Shown in pieces: positions 4,967 through 10,996 of a stretch of DNA of 10,996 bases (the stretch's first letter is position 1; the number at the start of each line of letters is the position of its first letter). The DNA comes from CAZISM01 sp964541895 (GTDB lineage: Bacteria; Zhuqueibacterota; Zhuqueibacteria; Residuimicrobiales; Residuimicrobiaceae). The notes beneath the pieces are model-generated. The model made no database searches. It saw only the letters and a list, made by a program, of their open reading frames with translations, and was not told where the DNA came from. The stretch spans positions 1-10,996 of the forward strand of contig CAZISM010000157.1 in NCBI GenBank assembly GCA_964541895.1. Reading direction: 5' to 3'. Made by a program: the position numbers and the translations under genes.

Positions 4967-5956
4967 ATGAAACTGTACTATGATCAGGATGCAGACCTCG
5001 GTTTGCTCAAGGGCAAAAAAGTGGCGATCATCGGTTACGGCAGCCAGGGCCATGCCCATGCCCTCAATCTGAGCGAAAGCGGCGTCGAAGTGGTGGTCGG
5101 CTTGCATGCGGAAAGCGAACATCACGAAGTGGCGAAAAAAGACGGCGTCAAGGTGCTGCCCACGTTCGAGGCCTGTAAGGGGGCGGACCTTATCATGGTG
5201 CTGGTGCCGGATCAGGTGCAGCCGATGGTGTATGAAAACGATATCAAGCCGAACCTGAAAGCCGGCAAAGTGCTGGCGTTCGCCCACGGCTTCAATATTC
5301 ATTATCATCAGATCCTGCCGCCTGCGGATGTGGATGTGATCATGATTGCGCCCAAAAGCCCGGGCCATCTGGTGCGCCGCATGTACAGCGAGGGGCGCGG
5401 CGTTCCCAATTTGATCGCCATCTATCAGGATGCGACCGGCAAAGCGCGCGACATCGCCCTGGCCTATTCCAAAGGTATCGGCGGCACCCGCGCCGGCGTG
5501 CTGGAAACCTCGTTCAAGGAAGAGACCGAGACCGATCTGTTCGGTGAACAGGCTGTGCTGTGCGGCGGCGTGACCGAACTCATTCGCGCCGGTTTTCAGA
5601 CGCTGGTGGATGCCGGCTATGCGCCGGAGATCGCCTATTTCGAATGCCTGCATGAACTGAAGCTGATCGTGGATCTGGTGTACGAAGGCGGCCTGTCGCG
5701 CATGTATTATTCGGTCAGCGACACCGCCGAATACGGCGGCCTCACCCGCGGTCCGGCCGTAATCGGTGACGACAGCAAACAGGCGATGAAGAAAATTCTC
5801 CAGGACGTGCAGGATGGTTCGTTTGCCACCGAATGGATTCTGGAAAACAAGGCGAATGCACCGCGCTTCAAGGCCATGCGCAATCAGTTGCAGACGGCGC
5901 AGATCGAAAAAGTGGGCGCCGAGCTGCGCAGCATGATGGCCTGGATTAAAAAATAG
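4967..5956 (+). CDS. ilvC: Ketol-acid reductoisomerase, class I
   Basis: IlvC isomerises and reduces acetolactate or acetohydroxybutyrate to the dihydroxy acids. At 329 residues it is a class I (short) enzyme with an N-terminal Rossmann domain (GYGSQG, 23-28) and a C-terminal knotted domain. The metal and substrate residues are present in DLFGEQAVLCGG, ECLHELKLIVDLVYEGG and SVSDTAEYG. GGAGG a few bases upstream supports the ATG. The cofactor loop after strand beta-2 reads VVVGLHAESEHHE. At the positions where most class I enzymes have the 2'-phosphate contacts Arg, Ser and Ser, it has H47, S50 and H52, with E49, E51 and E54 nearby. This could mean relaxed or NADH-preferring cofactor use. Identity is certain; cofactor preference is inference. 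Confidence 0.97.
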   Translation: MKLYYDQDADLGLLKGKKVAIIGYGSQGHAHALNLSESGVEVVVGLHAESEHHEVAKKDGVKVLPTFEACKGADLIMVLVPDQVQPMVYENDIKPNLKAGKVLAFAHGFNIHYHQILPPADVDVIMIAPKSPGHLVRRMYSEGRGVPNLIAIYQDATGKARDIALAYSKGIGGTRAGVLETSFKEETETDLFGEQAVLCGGVTELIRAGFQTLVDAGYAPEIAYFECLHELKLIVDLVYEGGLSRMYYSVSDTAEYGGLTRGPAVIGDDSKQAMKKILQDVQDGSFATEWILENKANAPRFKAMRNQLQTAQIEKVGAELRSMMAWIKK

Positions 5957-5966
5957 GGAGCCGGCC

Positions 5967-7481
5967 ATGGAGGCAGATCGCATCCTTGTATTCGATACCA
6001 CCCTGCGCGACGGAGAGCAGTCGCCGGGTGCCAGTCTGGGCGTGGCTGAAAAGCTGGCCATCGCCCAGCAGTTGGCCCGTTTGAAAGTAGACGCCATTGA
6101 AGCCGGTTTCCCGGTTTCATCGCAAGCCCAATTCGACGGCGTAAAGCTCATCGCCAAAGAGGTGAAGGGGCCGAAAATCGTCGCCCTGGCTCGTTGTATC
6201 GATAAGGACATCGATGCGGCCGGCGAAGCCCTCAAAGAGGCTGAACGAGGCTGTATTCATACCTTTGTGGCGACGTCCAAAATACATCTCGAGAAGAAAT
6301 TTCGTAAATCAGAGGCTGAGGTCCTGGAGATGGCCGTCGCCGGCGTCAAAAGGGCCAGACGGTACTGTGCCGAGGTCGAGTTTTCTCCCGAAGACTCGGC
6401 CAGAACCGGCCGCGAGTTTCTCTTTCGCGTGGTCGAAGCGGCTATCGCCGCCGGCGCCACGGTGATCAATATTCCCGATACGGTGGGCTATGCCATTCCG
6501 GACCAGTACGGCGAGCTCATCGCCGAGGTGCGGCGAAATGTGCCCAATATCGACCAAGCGATCCTCAGCGTGCACTGTCACAACGATCTCGGACTGGCGG
6601 TGGCCAACACCCTGGCAGCCGTGCGTAACGGCGCCCAGCAGGTGGAAGTGACCATCAACGGCGTCGGCGAACGGGCCGGCAACGCTTCCCTGGAAGAGGT
6701 GGTCATGGCGCTAAAGACGCGGCAAAATTTCTTTGGCAAAGCCACGGGCGTCGACACGCGCGAAATCATCCGCACCAGCCGCATGGTGTCCAGCATGATG
6801 GGCATTCCGGTGCAGCCCAACAAAGCGATCGTGGGGGCCAACGCCTTTGCCCATGAATCCGGTATTCATCAGGATGCGGTCATCAAAGACGCCAGCACCT
6901 ATGAAATCATGACCCCCAACGAAGTGGGCCTGGATTCGAATCGCATTGTCTTGGGGCGGCATTCGGGACGGCACGGCTTGAAGACGCGGCTGGCCGAGCT
7001 GGGCTATGCGCTGGCGAAAGAGGAGCTGGATCATGTCTATGAACGCTTTCTCGAAATCGCCGACAAGAAAAAAGAGGTGTTTGACGAAGATCTGATCGCC
7101 CTGGTGAGCGGTGAAGCCATGGACGTGAAAGAGACCTATCATCTCGATTATTTTCATATCCTCAGCGGCAACTGCCTGCTGCCCACCGCCACGGTGCGCA
7201 TTCTCAAGGGCGACGAGCACCTGCAGGAAGCGGCGGTCGGCGACGGACCGGTGGACGCGGCGTTCAAGGCCATCGACAAGATCGCCAAGACGCCGGTGGA
7301 GCTGGTCGATTACAGCCTGCGCGCCGTCACCGGCGGCCAGGATGCCATGGGCAACGTGGTGGTGCGGATCAAGCGCGACCAGCAGATCTATATGGGACGC
7401 GGGGTCAGTACTGATGTGATCGAAGCCAGCATCCGCGCCTACCTGCATGCGCTCAATCGGATCATGGCCGCTAAATCATAA
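5967..7481 (+). CDS. leuA: 2-Isopropylmalate synthase
   Basis: LeuA condenses acetyl-CoA with 2-ketoisovalerate to 2-isopropylmalate, the committed step of leucine synthesis, in the cytoplasm. The 504-residue protein matches the usual bacterial form. It has a TIM barrel starting with the metal/catalytic motif FDTTLRDGEQSPG (R14-D15, E17), the metal ligands H203 and H205 in SVHCHNDLG, and N239 in the GERAGN motif. Linker subdomains follow, and then a C-terminal LeuA regulatory domain from about 380 that normally binds leucine. The leader GGGAG lies just after the ilvC stop, ten bases away, so the genes are one transcript. It is distinct from the second DRE-TIM enzyme in the window (8724-10298), which lacks this N-terminal DGEQSPG form and resembles citramalate synthases. 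Confidence 0.96.
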   Translation: MEADRILVFDTTLRDGEQSPGASLGVAEKLAIAQQLARLKVDAIEAGFPVSSQAQFDGVKLIAKEVKGPKIVALARCIDKDIDAAGEALKEAERGCIHTFVATSKIHLEKKFRKSEAEVLEMAVAGVKRARRYCAEVEFSPEDSARTGREFLFRVVEAAIAAGATVINIPDTVGYAIPDQYGELIAEVRRNVPNIDQAILSVHCHNDLGLAVANTLAAVRNGAQQVEVTINGVGERAGNASLEEVVMALKTRQNFFGKATGVDTREIIRTSRMVSSMMGIPVQPNKAIVGANAFAHESGIHQDAVIKDASTYEIMTPNEVGLDSNRIVLGRHSGRHGLKTRLAELGYALAKEELDHVYERFLEIADKKKEVFDEDLIALVSGEAMDVKETYHLDYFHILSGNCLLPTATVRILKGDEHLQEAAVGDGPVDAAFKAIDKIAKTPVELVDYSLRAVTGGQDAMGNVVVRIKRDQQIYMGRGVSTDVIEASIRAYLHALNRIMAAKS

Positions 7482-7501
7482 TCCGGGCAAGACGGAATCA
7501 G

Positions 7502-7533
7502 ATGTCGGACATTACCGCGAGGGTGTCCGGCAT
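7502..7533 (+). terminator. Hairpin after leuA, weak terminator or mRNA-processing element
   Basis: ATGTCGGACA (7502-7511) and TGTCCGGCAT (7524-7533) form a 10-bp stem with one G-U pair and a 12-base loop, followed by only TTT. The T-run is short, and leuB and cimA follow in the same direction, so it more likely attenuates or stabilises the mRNA than ends it. The rest of the 154-bp gap up to leuB holds a small GC-rich GCCGC/GCGGC hairpin (7574-7590) and no recognisable gene. Confidence 0.3.
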
Positions 7534-7635
7534 TTTGGGCCCTATTGGGGGAGAACCAACTTACCATACCAGGGCCGCGCCGGCAGCGGCGGCGGGCTGC
7601 GAAACGAAAAGCGCTTCACTATCCGACGGGAGACT

Positions 7636-8703
7636 ATGAAAAAAGAACATTATCGCATTGCGGTGTTACCCGGCGACGGGATCGGTCCGGAGGTCATGAC
7701 ACAAGCCGTCAACGTTCTGCAAACGGTCGCGGCCAGGAGTTCGTTTACGGTCGATTTGCACTATGCCGATGTGGGCGGTGTGGCGATCGAAAAATTCGGC
7801 ACCCCGCTGCCGGCCGCCACGCTGGAGATCTGCAAAAGCGCAGATGCCGTGCTGCTGGCTGCCATCGGCGACCCTAAATACGATCAATGGCCTTCACAAC
7901 AGCGCCCGGAAAAAGGGCTGCTGGGGTTGCGCGGTGCTCTCGGTCTCTTTGCCAATCTGCGCCCGGCCAGGCTCTATCCCAGCCTGGTGGCGGCCTCGAC
8001 GCTGCGGGCGGAAGTGGTGCAGGATATCGATATCCTCATCGTGCGCGAGTTGACCGGCGGTTTGTATTTTGGCGAGCCGCGCGGCCTTGACCAGGACAAA
8101 GGCTACAACACCATGGTCTATCATCGCCATGAGGTGGAGCGCATCGCCCGTGTCGCCTTTACCGCGGCGCAAAAGCGGCGCCAAAAAGTTACCTCCGTCG
8201 ATAAAGCCAATGTGCTGGAGGTGTCGCAATTCTGGCGCAAGGTGGTCCTGGATATCGCCCGCGAATTTCCGGATGTCACCCTTGATCATATGTATGTCGA
8301 TAACTGCGCCATGCAGCTGGTGCGCAATCCCAAACAGTTCGACGTGCTGCTCACGGAAAATATGTTCGGCGATATTCTCAGCGATGAGGCGTCCATGCTG
8401 ACCGGTTCGTTGGGCATGCTGCCTTCCGCCAGCCTGGGGACCGGCACCGCCATGTATGAGCCGGTGCACGGTTCCGCCCCGGACATCGCCGGACGCAACG
8501 TGGCCAATCCGATCGCCACCATCGCATCGGTGGCCATGCTGCTGCGCTACTCCCTGGAACGGGAAGCCGAGGCTGAAGCGCTTGAGCAGGCCATAGCCAC
8601 GGTGCTGCAGAACGGCCTGCGCACCCGCGATATCGCCACCGCCCACGATGCCGTCGTTTCCACCACGGAAATGGGACGGCATATCATTGCTGCACTGGAC
8701 TAA
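7636..8703 (+). CDS. leuB: 3-Isopropylmalate dehydrogenase
   Basis: LeuB oxidatively decarboxylates 3-isopropylmalate to 2-ketoisocaproate using NAD. It can also act on 3-methylmalate in the citramalate route to isoleucine. The 355-residue length is standard. Family signatures are VLPGDGIGPEV at the N terminus, RPARLYP, VRELTGGLYFG, K190 in SVDKANVLEVS, D222 in VDNCAMQ, and D246 and D250 in GDILSDEAS, followed by GMLPSASLG and HGSAPDIAG for cofactor binding. I chose ATG 7636 because homologues begin with the short MKKEHYRIAVLPGDGIGPE form and a GGGAG lies just upstream. The frame stays open back to 7447 but that part looks non-coding. leuC and leuD, often neighbours, are absent here. Confidence 0.96.
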   Translation: MKKEHYRIAVLPGDGIGPEVMTQAVNVLQTVAARSSFTVDLHYADVGGVAIEKFGTPLPAATLEICKSADAVLLAAIGDPKYDQWPSQQRPEKGLLGLRGALGLFANLRPARLYPSLVAASTLRAEVVQDIDILIVRELTGGLYFGEPRGLDQDKGYNTMVYHRHEVERIARVAFTAAQKRRQKVTSVDKANVLEVSQFWRKVVLDIAREFPDVTLDHMYVDNCAMQLVRNPKQFDVLLTENMFGDILSDEASMLTGSLGMLPSASLGTGTAMYEPVHGSAPDIAGRNVANPIATIASVAMLLRYSLEREAEAEALEQAIATVLQNGLRTRDIATAHDAVVSTTEMGRHIIAALD

Positions 8704-8723
8704 TCAAGCGCGAGGTCAACCTG

Positions 8724-10298
8724 ATGAAAAAAGAACGCGTTTTTCTCTATGACACGACCCTCCGGGACGGCTCGCAGCATGAGGGCATTTCCTTTTCCGT
8801 CGAGGACAAGATTAAAATAGCCTCGTTGCTTGATCACTTTGGCATCGATTACATCGAAGGAGGATGGCCCGGCTCCAACCCCAAGGATCTGGAATTCTTT
8901 AAGCAGGCGACGCATATGAACTGGCGCCATGCAAAAGTTTCCGCCTTTGGCAGCACCTGTCGCGTTAAAGCGCGCGTACAGGAAGATGTCAACATCCAGG
9001 CGCTGCTGAAGGCGCGAACGCCGGTCGTCGCCATCTTTGGCAAATCGTGGGATCTGCATGTAGCCGAAGCGCTGCGCGCCACCTTGCCGCAAAATCTGCA
9101 GATCATTCAGGACTCTGTGTCCTATCTGAAAGATCAGGGCAAGGAAGTCATTTACGATGCGGAGCATTTTTTCGATGGCTACTTTGCCAATCCAGAGTAT
9201 GCTCTGGAGACCCTGCGTGCCGCATGGCAGGCCGGAGCCGATACCGTGGTGTTGTGCGATACCAACGGCGGCTCGTTGCCCAGTGATGTAGAGACCGCCG
9301 TGCTCGCGGTGCAGAGCGCCTTCCCGGATATGGCGCTCGGCATTCATGCCCATAACGACAGCGATACCGCCACCGCCAATACGTTGCAGGCGGCGCGGCT
9401 GGGCGCGCGCCATGTCCAGGGCACCATCAACGGTTGGGGCGAACGGTGCGGCAATGCCAATCTGTGCACGGTCATGCCGAATCTCGCCCTGAAAATGGGT
9501 TATGCGTTTGCCAAACGGCTCAAGCTTGCCAAACTCACCTCGCTTTCCCGCCACATCAGCGAGATCGCCAATCAGCCGCACCGGGAAGAGATGCCCTATG
9601 TCGGCAACAGCGCCTTTGCCCACAAGGGCGGCATACACGTCAGCGCCATTCATCGCAATCGGCGCACCTACGAACACATCATCCCGGATCAGGTGGGCAA
9701 TCATCAGCGGGTGCTGGTTTCCGATCAGGCCGGGCAAAGCAACGTGCTGCACAAGGCCAGCGAGATGGGGCTGGATCTCTCCAGCAAAAAGGAAGAGGTC
9801 GTCGCCATCGTCAAAGAGCTCAAGGAACTGGAACACCTCGGTTATCAATATGAAGGGGCGGAAGGTTCGTTTGAAGTGCTGTTGAAGCGCAGCCTGGGCA
9901 TGATCAAGCCGTTTTTTGATCTGTTGAGCGCTCGCGTCGCCGTGGATCGAACCGAAAACGGCTTTATATATGCCGAAGCCGTTGTCAAGATCAAGGTGGG
10001 CGAAAAAGTGGCGCACACCGCGGCCGAAGGCCATGGTCCGGTGGATGCTCTGGACAAGGCTCTGCGCAAAGCACTGCTGCCATTTTATCCTTCCCTGAAA
10101 TCGGTAAAATTAGTAGATTATAAAGTGCGCGTTCTGGACAGTGAAAAAGCGACGGCCGCCAAAGTGCGCGTTTTCATCGAATCCAGCGACGGCTCTGACA
10201 GCTGGGGAACCGTAGGCGTCTCCGAAAACATCATTGAAGCGAGTTGGCAGGCGCTGGTGGACAGCATCGCCTATAAATTGATCAAGCATAAAAAGTAG
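8724..10298 (+). CDS. cimA: (R)-Citramalate synthase, long Geobacter type
   Basis: CimA condenses pyruvate and acetyl-CoA to citramalate, which LeuCD and LeuB convert to 2-ketobutyrate for threonine-independent isoleucine synthesis. The 524-residue protein starts with YDTTLRDGSQHEGISFSVED (DRE-TIM barrel) and carries H208 and H210 in IHAHNDSDTA and the GWGERCGNANL motif. A C-terminal LeuA-type domain begins at about 390. Features such as IEGGWPGSNPKD and AEHFFDGYFANPEYAL are those of the citramalate synthase family described for Geobacter rather than of 2-isopropylmalate or homocitrate synthase. GAGG eight bases upstream sets the start, 20 bp after the leuB stop. Its place at the end of the ilv-leu operon supports a role in isoleucine supply. 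Substrate choice is inferred from family resemblance. Confidence 0.92.
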   Translation: MKKERVFLYDTTLRDGSQHEGISFSVEDKIKIASLLDHFGIDYIEGGWPGSNPKDLEFFKQATHMNWRHAKVSAFGSTCRVKARVQEDVNIQALLKARTPVVAIFGKSWDLHVAEALRATLPQNLQIIQDSVSYLKDQGKEVIYDAEHFFDGYFANPEYALETLRAAWQAGADTVVLCDTNGGSLPSDVETAVLAVQSAFPDMALGIHAHNDSDTATANTLQAARLGARHVQGTINGWGERCGNANLCTVMPNLALKMGYAFAKRLKLAKLTSLSRHISEIANQPHREEMPYVGNSAFAHKGGIHVSAIHRNRRTYEHIIPDQVGNHQRVLVSDQAGQSNVLHKASEMGLDLSSKKEEVVAIVKELKELEHLGYQYEGAEGSFEVLLKRSLGMIKPFFDLLSARVAVDRTENGFIYAEAVVKIKVGEKVAHTAAEGHGPVDALDKALRKALLPFYPSLKSVKLVDYKVRVLDSEKATAAKVRVFIESSDGSDSWGTVGVSENIIEASWQALVDSIAYKLIKHKK

Positions 10299-10308
10299 CC
10301 GTGACCGC

Positions 10309-10340
10309 GTCTGGACCGGTCAGACTCCGGACTTTATAAT
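10309..10340 (+). promoter_or_regulatory. Hairpin and possible promoter between cimA and the permease remnant
   Basis: GTCTGGA (10309-10315) and TCCGGAC (10326-10332) form a 7-bp stem with one wobble pair and a 10-base loop, followed by TTTAT, so it may be a weak operon terminator. The same stretch holds TGGACC (10312-10317) and a perfect TATAAT (10335-10340), 17 bp apart, resembling a sigma70 promoter. The predicted transcript start would fall in the AGGAGG at 10343-10348, which argues against the promoter reading. The two interpretations cannot be separated from the sequence. Confidence 0.3.
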
Positions 10341-10361
10341 CGAGGAGGATCAACACCTACA

Positions 10362-10667
10362 ATGGACGATTCTGATGCGCCATCCCTCAAGCACAGGGCT
10401 AAAAAGGCTCTGCTGGGTGGTGCTCGCAGCCCGCAAGATCCACACATCTTTCACAAGCTTTCCCTCATAGCCTTTTTTGCCTGGGTCGGATTAGGGGCGG
10501 ATGGTCTTTCGTCGTCCTGCTACGGTCCGGAAGAAGCGTTTCTGGCTTTAAAGGGCCATTTTCATCTCGGCATTCTGATCGCTCTGGCTTCGGTGGTGGC
10601 TGTTTTTGTCCTCCGTGCCGGCTATTTTTCGAATCGTCGATTTGTTTCCATCCAGTATCTATTTTAA
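10362..10667 (+). pseudogene. N-terminal remnant of an APC-type permease
   Basis: The 101-codon ORF opens like large (about 600 aa or more) APC-superfamily permeases: a polar start, then HKLSLIAFFAWVGLGADGLS, SSCYGPEEAFLAL, and a second hydrophobic segment at about 70-87. Homologues continue with a Tyr-Ser-Gln-Ile-Ile-Glu-Leu-Phe-Pro segment and a run of glycines. Here the reading frame changes after GYF (about 10626), and the +1 frame at 10633-10653 encodes IVDLFPS. The glycine-rich continuation is missing and the ORF stops at 10665-10667. This indicates at least one 1-nt insertion plus loss of the rest of the gene. AGGAGG at 10343-10348 is 13 bases from the ATG, which is long. A short functional membrane peptide cannot be excluded, but a decayed transporter fits better. 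Transport substrate is unknown. Confidence 0.65.
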
Positions 10668-10739
10668 TGCCAGAGTATTCTGCTGGTCATGTTGCCCATT
10701 CGCGTTCAGTAAGCGACACATACATGAGGAGAGTTATTG

Positions 10740-10996
10740 TTGAATACGGTCTTTAATGGTACGGTTACGACGCCGCAGGGCTTTCAGGCCGCCGGTGTGC
10801 GTTGCGGGTTGAAAGAAAAAGGCCTGGACCTGGCGTTGGTTTTCAGCACTGCGCCTGCCGCCGCGGCAGCTCTGTTCACCACCAACAGCATCAAAGCAGC
10901 ACCGGTGAAATGGAGCCAGGCGCGGGTTCCTGCCGCCGCCGTACAGGCCATGATCATAAACAGCGGCAACGCCAACGCCTGCACCGGCGTGCAGGG
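10740..10996 (+). CDS. argJ: Bifunctional glutamate N-acetyltransferase/ornithine acetyltransferase, N-terminal part
   Basis: ArgJ transfers the acetyl group from N-acetylornithine to glutamate, recycling it in arginine synthesis; some versions also use acetyl-CoA. Only the first 85 codons are present; the protein is normally about 400 aa and self-cleaves at a Thr-Met site beyond this window. The N-terminal pattern GFQAAGVRCGLKEKGLDLAL, the FTTNSIKAAPV region and MIINSGNANACTG are characteristic of the family. The start is TTG: the only in-frame candidates after the stop TGA at 10725-10727 are TTG 10737 and TTG 10740, and AGGAG at 10727-10731 is eight bases from the latter. It probably forms its own transcription unit or is read through from cimA; no clear promoter is seen in the 72-bp gap. 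Confidence 0.93.
   Translation, partial: MNTVFNGTVTTPQGFQAAGVRCGLKEKGLDLALVFSTAPAAAAALFTTNSIKAAPVKWSQARVPAAAVQAMIINSGNANACTGVQ

Noticed and set aside
7447..7635. N-terminal extension of LeuB by 63 codons
   Set aside because: The frame is open, but it would overlap the leuA 3' end; homologues start at the MKKEHYRIAVLPGDG form, which has its own ribosome site.
8700..10034. 444-codon minus-strand ORF opposite cimA, and similar long antisense ORFs at 4931-6235 and 3459-4403
   Set aside because: All lie antisense to enzymes with complete catalytic motifs; His/Gly/Ala/Asp-rich composition and lack of recognisable domains mark them as shadows of GC-biased codons.
1..10996. CRISPR arrays, insertion sequences, tRNA or rRNA genes, phage or defence genes
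   Set aside because: No regularly spaced repeats, transposase motifs, terminal repeats or RNA gene sequences were seen on either strand.

Overview
The window is a branched-chain amino acid (BCAA) biosynthesis locus from a bacterium with moderately GC-rich coding DNA and AT-rich intergenic regions. Three things fit a deltaproteobacterium-like or related Gram-negative lineage: the order ilvB-ilvN-ilvC-leuA-leuB-cimA, a long Geobacter-type citramalate synthase, and the start of a large APC-type permease. The sequence alone does not fix the taxon.

Left part, minus strand: the first 218 codons of ilvD (dihydroxy-acid dehydratase) run off the left edge. In front of ilvD lie a sigma70-like promoter overlapped by a perfect inverted repeat, and a 37-codon ORF with 12 leucines among its last 23 residues. 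This ORF looks like an undescribed leucine-sensing leader peptide. Upstream of it is a gene for a membrane-anchored endonuclease/exonuclease/phosphatase-family protein with no obvious link to BCAA synthesis.

Middle and right, plus strand: a consensus promoter (TTGACA, 17-bp spacer, TATAAT) precedes a 58-codon ORF in which 20 of the last 33 residues are Leu, Ile or Val. The following leader RNA can form mutually exclusive pairings and contains a C-rich, G-poor stretch but no U-run terminator. The structural genes then follow almost without gaps: ilvB, ilvN (1-nt overlap), ilvC, leuA, leuB and cimA. A short remnant of an APC-type permease follows, and then the beginning of argJ (arginine synthesis), which uses a TTG start.

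Together IlvBN, IlvC and IlvD make valine and the leucine precursor 2-ketoisovalerate. LeuA and LeuB supply two of the three leucine-specific steps; leuCD is not in the window. CimA makes citramalate from pyruvate and acetyl-CoA, giving a threonine-independent route to isoleucine that would share LeuCD and LeuB. The most interesting content is regulatory: two apparent leader peptides with different amino acid composition, one Leu-rich for ilvD and one Leu/Ile/Val-rich for the ilvB operon, neither followed by a classical intrinsic attenuator. Two enzymes also look atypical: IlvB has a cysteine-rich insertion beside its active-site region, and IlvC has a non-standard NADPH-binding loop.
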